DNA of 64,000 nucleotides from Conchocele bisecta (Eukaryota; Mollusca; Bivalvia; Lucinida; Thyasiridae). The translations under genes and the position numbers were made by a program. Positions 63,949 through 64,000 of this stretch are shown here, one piece after another. The notes beneath the pieces were generated by a model. It searched no databases, had not been told where the DNA came from, and was given only the letters and a program-made list of their open reading frames with translations. Position 1 is the first letter of the stretch. Each line of letters begins with the position of its first letter. The DNA is taken from the NCBI GenBank assembly GCA_029237695.1, contig CM055272.1, positions 30,576,791 through 30,640,790 on the forward strand, in the 5' to 3' direction.

Positions 63949-64000
63949 CTGCGGGAATAAGTGGACGTGATGAAGAAATGTGGCCAAATAGTGTTAAAAT

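Noticed and set aside
1..64000. tRNA, rRNA or other structured RNA genes
   Set aside because: I saw no convincing tRNA A and B boxes with a cloverleaf or rRNA segments; hairpins found are transposon-type inverted repeats.

Overview
This is a eukaryotic, intron-rich window, most likely from a bivalve mollusc. There are no operons or bacterial signals. It holds one spliced protein-coding gene on the minus strand, spread over the whole 64 kb, plus transposon remains and a very large amount of tandem repeat. The mollusc inference rests on the repeats: a repeat at about 40.51-41.59 kb opening with 'aagagggccacgatggccc' and closing in 'gctcaggtgagcta', and repeats ending in a C-rich/G-rich 'tatacccc...ggggtata' hairpin. 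Both types are, to my knowledge, common in bivalve genomes. The species cannot be named from sequence alone.

The gene encodes a SEC23IP/DDHD2-type intracellular phospholipase A1. I could place sixteen consecutive coding exons (about 2.15 kb, about 715 codons) by protein family resemblance, GT-AG boundaries and matching intron phases. In transcript order (right to left) they give a WWE domain (exons 1-3), the lipase core with the G-H-S-L-G nucleophile motif (exons 5-8), a SAM domain (exons 9-10), a charged coiled coil (exon 11) and the DDHD domain (exons 12-16). Exon 13 is a 12-nucleotide microexon (F-D-P-V) inside an intron of about 15 kb. The N-terminus lies beyond the right edge and the last coding exon beyond the left edge.

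Roughly half of the window is minisatellite DNA: more than twenty unrelated arrays with units of about 15-74 bp, nearly all inside introns of this one gene. The most striking pattern is that at least six exon ends sit inside the first unit of the neighbouring array, so the repeats are copies of exon-intron junctions with splice site and adjacent codons included (exons 4, 10, 12, 14, 15 and 16).

The rest is mobile DNA: a 4.6 kb foldback element with 15-bp perfect ends that splits a 30-bp minisatellite; a LINE reverse transcriptase split by a 4.7 kb insertion; a decayed minus-strand transposon-associated ORF; three copies of an approximately 300-bp MITE; a 456-bp TIR element whose end was later duplicated with its host array; and many hairpin elements. 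Regions 1-2.55 kb and 30-32 kb contain many small indels and, at 1.28-1.58 kb, long G runs. Sequence quality there is doubtful.
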